Below, piece after piece: positions 13,300-27,780 of a DNA stretch of 64,000 nt; position 1 is the stretch's first letter, and every line of letters begins with the position of its first letter. The DNA lies in assembly GCF_032884065.1 (NCBI RefSeq), contig NC_088866.1:30932566-30996565 (forward strand), written 5' to 3'. The notes under the pieces were generated by a model that saw nothing but the letters and a program-made list of their open reading frames with translations, had not been told where the DNA came from and did no database searches. Source of the DNA: Artemia franciscana. Lineage: Eukaryota > Arthropoda > Branchiopoda > Anostraca > Artemiidae. Both the position numbers and the translations under genes were made by a program.

Positions 13300-13691
13300 A
13301 GCACAACATATCCAAGACGTTACTGGAAATATGTTTGCTCTTAAGAAAACAAAACTTCAACCTACGAAAATCTACTCGAAGCTCAGTAGAAAGTAAATAA
13401 GAATAATCTTCAGACTGCACTTTAAGTAACATGGAAGTCATATTGGTCATTGTAAGTCATATTTTAAGTTCTATCTTCAGTAGTTTGATTTTTATTGAAT
13501 AACAATAAAATACATTAGGTCACAAAAACAATTTAATTCTAAAATTATTTGATTCTAAATCAAAGACAGACCTTAGAATAAGAAGTAGCGGTCCCTAGTC
13601 AATTCATTCAGTTTATGTTCGTTTTGAATTTTTTCAGTATTTTTTTAAAATAATTCCAAAGAAAAAAAGATTTTTTTTTTACTCTGCTTTT
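13300..13691 (+). other. I-clade LINE 3' UTR
   Basis: Non-coding tail shared almost base for base with 17,801-18,061. It includes 'aacaataaaatacattagg' (an AATAAA-like signal) and ends in a T-rich run and 'actctgctttt'. No poly-A or TAA tail is seen after it. Confidence 0.6.
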
Positions 13692-15540
<1,849 letters not shown>

Positions 15541-16523
15541 CTAAAGAACCCGAACAACAGAAACGTTGACTCCAGAACTGACAAGAGAAAACATAACTTG
15601 AGTATGAGAAACACTGTCAAAAGCTTTAGACAGGTCCATGGCACAAAAACGGACCTCAGAGCCACTGGCCTGAACCCTTAAAAGGACAGAAGTTAAAATA
15701 TGGTGGGCATGCTGGCAACCAATACGACGCCTGAATCCAAAGTGATGTTGACGGTTATCCATAGTTTCTGTTACAAAAGGTAACAAAACATACTCAAAAA
15801 CTTTATTTAACATTACAGGCCAAAGTTATGGGTCTATAGGAATCACAACTTTAAGGATCATTTCCACGCTTCAGCATTGAAGTTACTGCACCGCCTAGAA
15901 AGGAGTCAGGCACCAGAGAGGATGCCAAGCACATTTGGAAAAGCAGCTGCAGTTGGAGCACTAAATCTTGCAACTCCGTTCAAAGGTGGGAGACAGCAAT
16001 ACCATCATGATCAATGGATTTCGATTCAAGTTTTTTAATACTTTTAAGCAACTGTTCACAAGAGACTTGGATTATATGCTTCTGCTTCAGCTTCAAGGGA
16101 ACTAAGTCACTAAGGAGATACGAGAAACGAGAGTGCACAGTATAGTTAATGACACTGAAAATCCTAGAATGGTGCTTAATTCAAGAAGCCACTAGAAGCA
16201 GAGGGTTCCAGCTTAGAGGAATTGATCTCTTGTCTCCATTGAGAAGCAGTTTTGGTAAATTCAGAGCCATTATACCGTAAACTACGCAGATACCACTTGA
16301 ATTCTTCTTTTGTCTTCTTTTTAATATCAAAAACATAGCCAACATTTTGGCGACCGGAGGCGATCCAGATACAAAGCCAGAACTTTGCTCTGTTTTTAAT
16401 GCCTTTTAATTCGGGGAAATCTTTCCAAATGGAACTACGAGTTTTTAAATTAACTCGGACATGAGGGACGGCAGCAGCTTTTATTGTTTCAAACAGGCAA
16501 CGATATAGCTTCACTATGAGCAA
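15541..16523 (-). pseudogene. LINE fragment: linker plus RT N-terminal half
   Basis: The minus-strand frame 16,523-16,176 ('RSSIWKDFPELKGIKNRAKF', 'FDIKKKTKEEFKWYLRSLRY') matches the linker between endonuclease and RT in CR1/Jockey-type LINEs. After a short stretch with a stop ('SIKKLESKSIDHDGIAVSHL', ~16,000), the frame 15,813-15,541 gives 'MLNKVFEYVLLPFV', 'HHFGFRRRIGCQHAHHIL' and the catalytic block 'FCAMDLSKAFDSVSHTQ'. The order linker, RT 1-3 is right for one element read right to left. It ends abruptly at 15,541, before the FADD block, and the endonuclease is missing on the other side. It differs from the LINE at 3.8-7.0 kb. Confidence 0.75.
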
Positions 16524-16635
16524 AAGTTGGATACTGCCCCCTTGCCTATTTCTAAAAGCCTAAAGCCTACTGCGCAGTTGGTACTTCACTGAAAACGAAG
16601 TGTATTGCAAATATAAATAAAATGAAATAAATAAA

Positions 16636-18061
16636 AATGATCTCAGGAGCAAACTGGGGACCTAAACCGGAATTTCTCCTAGAGTTCTATACTAAGTACA
16701 TACGGGCAAAACTCGAATATGCGTCAATAATCAGCGCGTCAGATTGTCAATCAACATTGTCAAAGTTGGACACAGTACAAAATTCAGCACTTCGGATTGC
16801 ATACGGGGCAAGAAAATCTACACCCATAGGCTTCATGTTATCAGAAAGTGGCTTAGAAGATCTTCAGACAAGAAGAAATATGCATATCCTCAGATATACG
16901 TCAAAAGTATGGTTGGCAGACAAAAACCATCCAGTTAAGTCCCTGATTGTAAAGCCCGGACTAGTATACGCCAACAACCAAACAAAGAAAAGGAAAAACT
17001 ACTATGTCCTTGTAAAGGCTGAAGAACTGATGAAAAATCAAGGAGTGCGACTAAACTTTTCAGAAATGCTGAGTGTGTGCAACCCTCGACGTCCACCACC
17101 ATGGGAGGTGGACAAGTTGGTTTACGAGACCAATTTTGAAGAAAGGAAGGCCATTGTACCAGCATTTTCAGCAATGAAAGCTGAAAAATATCATGGGTAT
17201 CTAGAAATATATACGGACGGTTTGAAAACGGAAAATGAAGTTGGGGCCACCTTTGTCATCCCTAATTCTCGGATAGCTGAAAAATATAAGCTGCATCCCA
17301 GGACCTCCATCTTTCAAGCAGAACTCCTGGCACTCAATAAAGCAGCAGAGCACCCCATTCAACACAGATATGGCTGCAACGCATTCTTGATATGCACTGA
17401 TTCGAAGAGTGTGGTATCAGCATTGAAGAATATTCACGCAAAAAACGTAACAAGGGAAGTCCTCATTACATATGAAACGATAAATAAATTGATTGATGAA
17501 GGAAGCAGTGTGGTTCTGCACTGGATTCCAGGGCATAGAGGGATAGAAGGAAATGAAGCGGCAGACCAGGAAGCCAAAGATGCACTTGCTAATGGAACAT
17601 CTGTGGAAGAATTCGCACCAACAGTCATCAAGAACATTCGATCGGCCATGCAACAGATGCGAGTAGCTAGAGCACAACATATCCAAGACGTTACTGAAAA
17701 TATGTTTGCTCTTAAGAAAACAAAACTTCAGCCTACGAAAATCTACTCGAAGCTCAGTAGAAAGCAAATAAGAATAATCTTCAGACTGCACTTTCAGTAA
17801 CATGGAAGTCATATTGGTCATTGTAAGTCATATTTTAAGTTCTATCTTCAGTAGTTTGATTTTTATTGAATAACAATAAAATACATTAGGTCACAAAAAC
17901 AATTTAATTCTAAAATTATTTGATTCTAAATCAAAGACAGACCTTAGAATAAGAAGTAGCGGTCCCTAGTCAATTCATTCAGTTTATGTTCGTTTTGAAT
18001 TTTTTCAGTATTTTTTTAAAATAATTCCAAAGAAAAAAGATTTTTTTTTACTCTGCTTTTT
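16636..18061 (+). mobile_element. I-clade LINE, 5'-truncated copy 2
   Basis: From 'atgatctcaggagcaaactg' onward this matches copy 1 (12,266-13,691) with few substitutions, and it ends at the same 'actctgctttt'. The 5' junction follows an AT-rich 'aaatgaaataaataaaa'. Such 5' truncation is usual for target-primed reverse transcription, but I see no clear target-site duplication, so a local duplication is not excluded. Confidence 0.85.
16637..17800 (+). pseudogene. I-clade LINE ORF2 C-terminus: RT thumb and RNase H
   Basis: A 387-codon frame covering the end of RT and the whole RNase H domain: 'LEIYTDGLK' (Asp), 'QAELLALNKA' (Glu), 'ICTDSKSV' (Asp), 'HWIPGHRG' and 'GNEAADQEAK' (Asp). Unlike copy 1 it stays open past the RNase H domain through 'GTSVEEFAPTVI' to 'LSRKQIRIIFRLHFQ', showing the family's true C-terminus. 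The first ATG is internal to the parent ORF2 and is not a native start. It lacks the endonuclease and RT active site, so it is a dead fragment with well-preserved codons. Confidence 0.8.
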
Positions 18062-19440
<1,379 letters not shown>

Positions 19441-19900
19441 TATATATATTTAATATAATTCCAGAAAGTCTTAATAATTTTGGATTTATTAAATAAAAAA
19501 AGAAGAATCATTAAGAATACATTTTGTTTTCAGCAAAGTACAAATTATGCTCTAGTCCTTAGAAGCCATGAGGGGTACTGGCCCTAATTTTCTTAGTGTC
19601 TGCTTATTTTGAGTTTGATTCAGTTATTTGTTACAATTCTTTTGTTTTGTGTTTTGTTTATTCATTGATGGTGTTGGAAAACTATTTGGCTTTATTTCTG
19701 CTCATCTTTGGTTTAATGTAACATTTTACTTTTCTTTGGAAAACTTCTTTTTGGGAAAAGTTTTTTTAATGATTAATTCCTCTTTGTTTTTAATTGACAT
19801 AGTCTTTTTTACTGATTAAAAAAAAGAATTTTCTAAATTTTTGGTTTTCCGATATAAGAATGCAGATTTGGGCTCATTATTTATAAATTGGACAATTTTT
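19441..19900. other. AT-rich spacer
   Basis: No gene seen. A T-rich 63-codon frame on the plus strand looks random. Confidence 0.4.
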
Positions 19901-20880
19901 TTTTCAATTTCTAATTATATACACCCTTTTGAAAATCTGGATACACATAGTATAAATTGCGTCATTTTCATTCCTAGACTTTCCCTGAATAATAAAACTT
20001 AATGCTCTAATCTGTTCCTAAAACATTCTATCTATTCTATCTTGACAATCAGGATACATTTACACCCTTTTGGTTTAGTTCAGTAATAAGAGCAGAAGTA
20101 GTGATATTAGTAGTCCTCTAAATTTCAGCTTAATACCCTCAGCAATTATCAAGATATTGTTGAGACTCATTACTGACAACCAGCATTGAAATAATACCTT
20201 TAGATCTAGTTTTAAAGCAATATAAACTTTCCCTAATAGTTTCTGTCGTATGCACTTTCTTAGTCGCAAAATATCCTTCCTGAATATCTTGAAAAATTGA
20301 TATTTTTACAACCTAGATGTACTTAGACTATTTTGATTAAGTTCGAAAGTAACAGTTGCTAGTAGTAGAAATACTAGCAAAGTTGACAGTAATATGGGTA
20401 TTCTGGAATTGTCAGCTTAATACCCCTAGGTGTTGCTGAGAATCGTTAATACGCCGCTTTGATAACCCACGTGTACATAGTTTATTCTGATTCAGTCCAA
20501 CCCTGCCCTCACCATTCCCTAAAATTTTATTAATAACCTTATCATTTGCAATAGTAGTGGTCATTTTAGCAAGAGCATTGGGAATAGTATTAGGGATAGT
20601 GTTAATTAATAGTAGTAGTAATAGTATTCAAACTGTGCCTTTTTGGTCTAATTGAACATTCTCCCCCTCACCTCGGATAGTTTCTACACATAGCATGATT
20701 CAATCTAATTAAAAATCCTCTTCAACATTTCCTGAAAATTTCTCGTTAACACCCTCAGTTTTCCCGGAAGTATTAACAGTAACAGAATTTGTTGGCTCAT
20801 CAACTCCCTCAACATGCGCTAAAAGTGTCAGCTAATACTCTAAGCTGTTGAATAGGGCTTGTTAGTCCTACTCGTATTAA
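19900..20880 (-). repeat. ~250-bp tandem repeat, reverse-oriented block 1
   Basis: Diverged units recognisable by 'tcagcttaatacc(c)t', 'ttgctgag', 'caacctggatacac' and 'agttcaa.at.c.ct' in the reverse orientation to the block at 21.3-23.4 kb. Each unit also contains an AGT/GCA-type trinucleotide-rich patch. No coding capacity. Confidence 0.6.
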
Positions 20881-20999
20881 TTTTTGCTCGTTTTGTATTT
20901 AAATAAGTTATTTATTGGGATTTCTGTTCATTTTGGGTTTCATTTATTTATTTATTTTGATTTGTTGTTATTCTACGTTTATTTCTGCTCATTTTTGAA

Positions 21000-21260
21000 T
21001 TAATGGAGCTCTTTATATGTTTTCAAACTTCGGAAGGGCTCATTTGATTGAAGACTAAAAGATCTAGTGCCCTTTAAAATGTCAGAAGGGACTGGAGGGA
21101 AAACAGCTCTACTTCCATGTGCCTTTCTCCCCAAGGATCCGATCGAAATTTTGAGACAGCCATCTTGTTCGGCATGGTCGAAATGTTCAACAGTTTGCCC
21201 AGTCTTTAATATAGAATTTTTTATTGGGGACGGGGGGCATCTTTAACCTTTTGCGTAAAA
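21000..21260. repeat. R1-like dispersed repeat fragment
   Basis: 'agatctagtgccctttaaaa', 'ccgatcgaaattttgagaca' and 'gttcggcatggtcgaaa' match the middle of the R1 family (compare 500-610 and 54,880-54,985). It is a diverged internal fragment separating two orientations of the 250-bp array. Confidence 0.6.
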
Positions 21261-21299
21261 AAAGCTAATGGCATTCAGGTAAAATTGTGAGGGAATGTC

Positions 21300-23410
21300 G
21301 GGGGAGTTATTTACTACTACTCATACTGCCACTATAACCACTTATTTTTCTACACAAACTACTTCTGTTTTAATTACTATTAAGGCTAAGGATATTAAGG
21401 TGAAAATCCTAACTATGTTGAGGTGGAAGTTGAATTAAAATCAAAACACACTATGTGCAAACGATTGTCAAAACGGTATATTAGTAATATCTTAGGAATG
21501 GTATATAGTGTTTAGTTTGAGGAACTAAGACATGATGAGAAGAATGCTCAACCACCAACAGGGAATTCGTGCACATTACTACTATTGTTTCTACCGATTT
21601 TACTACCACCGCAACTGCTACTACTAGTAAAGCTAAGAAGATTAAGAACATTGGGGAGCTAAATCAAAACACGTTGTTTGCATGCAGGTTGTCAAAAGGA
21701 TGTATCAGCAATGTCTGGGAAACTGTTTAGGGTATTAAGATGAAACTTTCAGCTTGTGTTGAGGGGGATGATGGAAAAAAAGGTGCTATGTGCACACTGC
21801 TATTAATATTGCTATTACCACAGTTATTGCTACTACTAAAGTTAAATGTATTAAGGTGAAGTTTTCAGGGAATGTTTAAGGGGATATGGAACTAAATCAA
21901 AACCCACTACAAGCTTGTTGATTGTCGGATGTACCAGCCATAACATCAGGAACAGTTTAGAACATTAAATTGAAACATCCAGGGTACTTTGATAAGGATT
22001 TTTAGCTGACCCAACGGTTGATTGTCGGATGTACCAGCCATAACATCAGGAACAGTTTAGAACATTAAATTGAAACATCCAGGGCACTTTGATGAGGATT
22101 TATAGCTGACCAAACGGCGCTATGTGCACGCCGCTACTACTTCTACTGCTACAAGCGAGGCTAATGGTATTAAAGGGAAGTTTTCATAGAATGTTAGAGG
22201 GATTTTCAATTAAAACAAATATAGTATGTACATGCAGGTTATCAATAAGGTCTATACGCAATATTTTACGGACAGCTTGAGTATTAAGTTGTATTTGTAT
22301 TAAGAGTATTAAGTTGAAACTTTAAGGCATTTTACAGAGATATTGAACCGAGCAAAAGGAACTCTGTAAATATTGTTATTTCTACTACTGCTGCTACTTC
22401 TGCTACTGCTATTACTGCTGAGGCTAAGTGTATGAAGCTTCGACTTTGAAGTAATGTTTAGAGGGATGTTGAACTAAATCATAATGCACTTTGTGCATGC
22501 AGATTGTCAAGCAGGTGTATCAATAATATTCTAGGGATTGTCTGGGGTATTGAGTTGAAACTTTCAGTGCATATTAAGAGAGATTTTCAACTAATCAAAA
22601 GACACTATGTGTGTACTGCTACTACTCCTAATACTACAACTTTTATTAGTCGAAGTACTAAAGTTAAGGCTATTATATTAAAACTTTCAGAGAATGTTGA
22701 GGATGACGTTGAACTAAATTGAATCGCACCATGTCGATTCAGGCTAGCAAAAGGTCAGCTATACCCCATTAACAGCTTACGGTATTATGCTCAAACTTTT
22801 AATGCATATTTGGGAGACGTTGAACCAACCGAAAATGTGCTCTATTCAAACTACTACTGCTAATTTTAACATTACTCTAATGCTGGGGGTATTAAAGAGA
22901 ACTTTTCAGGCAATGTTGAGAGAAATTATAAATTAAATTGAAATTCTCTATACAGACTGTCTAGAGGGTGGATTTGTATTATTTAAAGAACGGCTTACAG
23001 TATCTGGTTGATGCTTTCAGGGCACGTTCAACAAATAAAAATGCACTATTTGCACACTACTATTACTAAAATAAGTGTATTAATGTGGAACTTTCCAAGA
23101 CTGTTTGGAGGGATGTTGGGGTAAATACAAACACTATGTGCAGGCAGGTTGTCAAAAAAGTATATTAGTAATTTCTCAGAAACAGATTAAAGTGTTAAGA
23201 TGAAACTATCAGGGCACGAAGAGGGAATGTTGAACTAGACCAGCAAGGTAAGCTGTGAATACCGCTACTGCTGCTATTAATACTACTCCCCATGCTCCTA
23301 CTATTACTTCTACAATTATGACTACTACAATTGTCAAGACTAAGGGTATGAGTAAAACTTTTGGGGAATGGTTGGGGTGATTTTGCTGATACACCTTTTT
23401 TATAGTTTGA
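21300..23410 (+). repeat. ~250-bp tandem repeat, forward-oriented block
   Basis: Eight or nine diverged units, with anchors near 21,385, 21,625, 21,840, 22,145, 22,410, 22,655, 22,875, 23,070 and 23,330. Each reads roughly: a CTACTACTGC-type patch, 'ctaaggctattaaggtgaaa', 'tttcagggaatgtt', 'gagggatgttgaactaaatc', 'ctatgtgcaagcaggttgtc' and 'ggtgtatcagcaat'. Spacing is 200-290 bp. No open frame is conserved. Units differ strongly, so the array is old. Confidence 0.7.
21917..22116 (+). repeat. Recent 100-bp direct duplication inside the array
   Basis: 21,917-22,016 and 22,017-22,116 are nearly identical (a handful of differences), beginning 'gttgattgtcggatgtacc'. This is far closer than the other units of the array, so it is a recent local event. 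Confidence 0.85.
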
Positions 23411-24780
23411 ATACACATTGCACGTTTCAATTTAATTAAAAATCCTCCAACACCTCGTCAAAATTTCTCCTTAATATCCTTAGTCTTAGCAATAGTATTA
23501 ACAGTACCAGTATCAGGTAACACTACAAGTTTCAGTAGTTTTAGCACATTTCGGTTGGTTCAACATCCTCTTCAACATGCGCTGTGAGTTTCAATTAATG
23601 CTCTACGCTGTTCTTTGGCTATAGCTGTTACAGCTTTTTAATAACCTGAATTGACATAGTGTGTTTAGATTTATTTCAACAGCGGAGGCTCCACCTCTGG
23701 AGTATGGTAATATTTTGGGGGCTATGGGCAGGGCCTGCACCCTTTGGCTGACTATACTTTATAACCATAATTTTGAAAAACAAAATTCATGTAAATAACG
23801 TGGCATCTGTATGCATTTACACAGCAAAAAAGACACATGGTAGTATGGTATTGCAATAATGGCATGCATTATATAAAAGATTTTTTATAGACACTATTTT
23901 TCATTAGCATAAAACATACCATTAGCATATATATCAAGTTGATGGCCTTTTAAGCCTACTTCATTTGAACAAATGTAAACTTTTGAACAACAAAATTTAA
24001 ATATCACAACAGGGGAGGGGGGTCAGGAAATAAAAATACCTAGGTGGAACATGGCCTGAAATTTTGGACAGCCACAGCTCTGGACCAATGCTGACATATT
24101 GACGATATGGCCTTTTGACAACATGCATGTACGGAGTCTTTTTATTTATTCATTTCAACATCCCCCTAAACATTCCCTGGAAGTTTTGTCTTCATAGTCT
24201 TAGCTTCTGTAGTAAAAGTAGCAGCAATAGCAGTTGTAAAGTATACACAATGTGCTTTTTGGTTAGCTCAACATCCCTCACAGTAAGCTTTGAAAGTTAC
24301 ATCCTTTTAGCCACCTGAAATCACTTTGCACATTTGATTTAGTTCAAGATCCTCCTAGATATTCCCTGAAAGTTTTACCTCAAAACCCTTAGCCTCAGAA
24401 GAAGTAGTATTCGTAGCACTTTTAATAGTACTAACAGTGGTAACATGCCCAAAGTGCCTTTTAATTAGTTCAGCATCTCCCTTATCACCCCTTGAACGTT
24501 TCAACTTAATACTCTAATCTGTTCTAAGCTGCAAGCATATTATGTGATTTGATTCAGTAAGTTCAAAATTCTTCTCAACTTACCCTGAAAGTTTCAATTC
24601 AGTGTTCTCAACTGTCCCTGAGTTGAGCATGTAAATATTGCCTTTTGGTTAGTTCAATGTCCCTCACAACCTGCCCCGTAAGTTTCAGCTGAATATTCCA
24701 AGTCGTTTCTAAGATGTTGCTGATACACCCTTTTGGCAACCTGGATGCACTTAGTGTGTTTTAATTTTTATGTAATATAT
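23410..24780 (-). repeat. ~250-bp tandem repeat, reverse-oriented block 2
   Basis: The same unit in reverse complement: 'gctgatacacctttttt', 'cacattgcacgtttcaattt', 'tccctgaaagttt', 'accctta', and at 24,715-24,760 'gctgatacacccttttggca'. The stretch at about 23,680-24,110 contains little of the unit and is probably an insertion of unknown origin. Confidence 0.6.
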
Positions 24781-24959
24781 CAGTAATCATATTTGTAATT
24801 TCGTCTTCTGCTTCAATAATAGGAACCTCCAACTTTTCAGCATAGTCACGAAATCCAGCTTGCTCTAAGGAACTGGAACTATATTTCTTTGTATTTCTCT
24901 ACTTTTCACTATACTCGTTAATACTTTATTCAACTTTATAGGATCCATTTATAGAATGA

Positions 24960-25395
24960 AAGTTTTTATTGAATAACTTTCGAGGGTTCTTTTTCGTAAA
25001 AACCACCAATAATGAGTTCACTAGTTATATTCGACAGTTCGTGCGTTATAAGGGTTGTAGGTTTCACTGCAGCTATTTGAAACATTCCTTTTGTGTAATT
25101 ATATAGGCAACCTTAATCAAAATCTCCTTACTTTTATTAATTCTAACCAAATCACTGACAGTGAATTTATGGATGGGTTGTTAACTTCGAAATCAGGAAA
25201 TAAATTAGTTTAGATCTTGTTTTCATTTCCTTTTTTACTTACTTTATTATTTTCATATTTGTGTATCGATGATAGGAATCGTTAACTTGTCAACGAAAGA
25301 GGGTAATACATCTATTCAACGTTTTGTGCTGTTATAAGTAAATTATTTCCACAATCTTTGATTGATCTATTAAACCGTTCAACAATTTGAGCTAT
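24960..25395 (-). mobile_element. Polinton/Maverick-type integrase fossil
   Basis: On the minus strand, near 25,390-25,361, 'QIVERFNRSIK' resembles the end of the catalytic core of Polinton-type integrases. Near 25,170-25,120, 'SDLVRINKSKEIL' and near 25,010-24,975 'GGFYEKEPSKVIQ' resemble the C-terminal SH3-like domain of the same family. Together they cover only the last part of an integrase. The remnant is broken and looks old. I identified no terminal repeats and no other Polinton genes in the window. Its upstream side runs into the R2 repeat. Confidence 0.55.
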
Positions 25396-25429
25396 TAATT
25401 GTGTTGCGAGAGCAACACTTTGGTTTTGT

Positions 25430-27780
25430 CCTGTTTTTATGGCACTTGGTATTAACCAAGTGACATATAGCAATCGCAAATTCTGTCGGTCTGTCGGTCT
25501 GTCTGTCGGATCCGGTTTTGCTACTTTAGGCACTTCGAGGTAAGCTAGGACGATTAAATTTGGCAAGCGTATCAGGGACCGGACCAGATTAAATTAGAAA
25601 TAGTCGTTTTCCCGATTTGACCATCTGGGGGGGGGGGAGTGGGGGCCGGTTAATTCGGAAAAAATAGAAAAAATGGAGTATTTTTAACTTATAAGTGGGT
25701 GATGGGATCTTAATGCAATTTGATCTTTGGAATGATATTGTGTCTCAGAGCTCTTATTTTAAATCCCGACCGGATCTGATGACATTGGGCGAAGTTAGAG
25801 GGGGGAAACCTAAAATCTTGGAAAACACTTTGAGTGGAGGGATCGGGATGAAACTTGATGGGAAAAATAAGTACAAGTCCCAGATACATGATTGACATAA
25901 TCGGAACGGATCCGCTCTCTTTGAGGTAGTTGGGGGGGGGGGGGTTAATTCTGAAAAATTAGAGAAAATGAGGTATTTTTAACTTACGAACGGGTGATGG
26001 GATCTTAATGAAATTTGATCTTTGGAATGATATTGTGTTTCAGAGCTCTTATTTTAAATCCCGACCGGATCTGATGACATTGGGCGAAGTTGGAGGGTGG
26101 AAACCTAAAATCTTGGAAAACACTTAGATTGGAGGGATGGGGATGAAACTTGGTGTGAAAAATAAACACGAGTCCTAGATACATGACTGACATAAACGGA
26201 ACGGATCCGCTATCTTTGGGGTAGTCGGGGGGGGGGTGTATTTCTGAAAAATTAGAAAAAATGAGGTATTATTAACTTACGAACCGCCGATTGGACCTCA
26301 ATGAAATTAGATATTTAGAAGGATATCGTGTCTCAGAGCTCTTATTTTAAATTCCGACGGAACTGGTGACATTGGGGGGGACATTGGGGGGGATGAAACT
26401 TGGTTTGAAAATAAGCACAAGTCTTAGATACATGATTGACATAACCGGAACGGATCCGCTCTCTATGGGGCAGTTGGGGGAGGGGTTAATTCTGAAAAAT
26501 TAGAAAAAATGAGGTATTTTAACTTACAAACGGGTGATCGGATCTCAATGAAATTTGATATTTAGAAGGATATTGTGTCTCAAAGCTCTTATTTTAAATC
26601 CTGACCGGATCTGGTGACATTGGGAGAAATTTGGGGTGGGGGAACCTAAAATCATGGAAAACGCTTAGATTGAAGGGATCGGGATGAAACTTGGTGGTAA
26701 AAATAAGCGGAAGTCTTACATACGTGATTTTCATAATTAGAACGGATCCGCTCTATTGGGGGGGGGGGGTTAATTCTGAAAAAATAAGAAAAAATTACGT
26801 ATGTTTAACTTACGAAGGAGTGATCGGATCTTCATGAAACTTCATATTTAGAAGGACCTCGTAACTCAGATCTTTTATTTTAAATCTCAACCGGATCAAG
26901 CGTAATGGGGGGGGCAGTTGGGGGGACCGGAAATCTTAGAAAATTTTTAAAGCGGTGAGATCAGGATGAAACTGGATGGGAAGCATAAAAATCTGTCTTA
27001 AGATAAGTGACTGACATAACCGGACGCGATCTGCTCTCTTTGGTGGAATTGGGGGGGGGGGGAATTTCGAAAATTGAGGTATTTGTAACTCACGAAAGTG
27101 ATCTGGTGACCAGATCTTAATGAAATTTGATTTTTAGAAGTATCTTGTGCTTTAAAGTTCTAATTTTAAATTCCGACCAGATCCTGTGACATTGGGGGAG
27201 TTGGAGGGGGGAAACCGGAATTCTTGTAAAACGTGAAATTTGAGGTATTTTTATCTTACGAATAGATGATCGGATCTTAATGAAATTTGATTTTTAGAAA
27301 GAATTCATGTCTCAGAGCTCTTATTTCAAATCCCGACCAGATCTTTTGACATTGGAGGAGTTGGACGGGGAAATCTTGGAAAAACACTTGGAGTGGAGGA
27401 ATCGGGATGAAGCTTGGTGGATAGAATAAACGAATGTCCTTGATACGTGACTGACAGAATCGTACTGGATTCGCTCTCTTTGGAGGAGTTGGGGGGAGGG
27501 GTTCAGTGATTTGGCGAGTTTGGTGCTTCTGGACCTGCTAGGACGATGAAAATATTGGTAGGCGTGTCAGGGAGCTGCACAATTTGACTTGATAAAGTCG
27601 TTTTCCCAGATTCGACCATCTGGGGGGCTAAAGGGAGAGGAAAAATCAGAAAAAATTAGATATTTATAACTTACGAGTGGGTGATCGGATCTTAATGAAT
27701 TTTGATATTTAGAAGGACATCGTAACTCAGAGCTCTTATTTTAAATCCTGACCGGCATTAAGCCTCTTATTTTCCTTTTT
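25430..27780. repeat. R2 array: ~290-bp repeat units with poly-G runs
   Basis: Starts with a 'ctgtcggtctgtctgtcgga' head and 'gtcgttttcccgatttgacc', then about eight copies of a unit containing 'gatcttaatgaaatttgat', 'gtctcagagctcttatttta', 'ccgaccggatctg', 'ggatgaaactt', 'ataaccggaacggatccgct' and a run of 6-13 G. Anchors lie at 25,700, 25,995, 26,285, 26,535, 26,820, 27,110, 27,260 and 27,680. A second head-like copy lies at 27,520-27,625. No coding frame is conserved. It is a dispersed, locally amplified repeat. Confidence 0.75.

Larger units (their letters stand above)
7861..13691 (+). mobile_element. I-clade LINE, nearly full length (copy 1)
   Basis: A non-LTR retrotransposon with two ORFs: ORF1 (8,133-about 9,895) and ORF2 (9,892-13,299 and beyond). 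The RNase H domain after RT, together with three CCHC knuckles in ORF1, is typical of the I clade. The 5' limit is uncertain; the stretch from ~7,861 with repeated 'gtgaccgag' units is taken as 5' UTR. The 3' limit is set by the end of similarity with copy 2 ('actctgctttt', 13,681-13,691). Copy 2 at 16,636-18,061 differs by only a few substitutions over about 1.4 kb, so the family was active recently. ORF2 here is broken into several frames. Confidence 0.8.
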
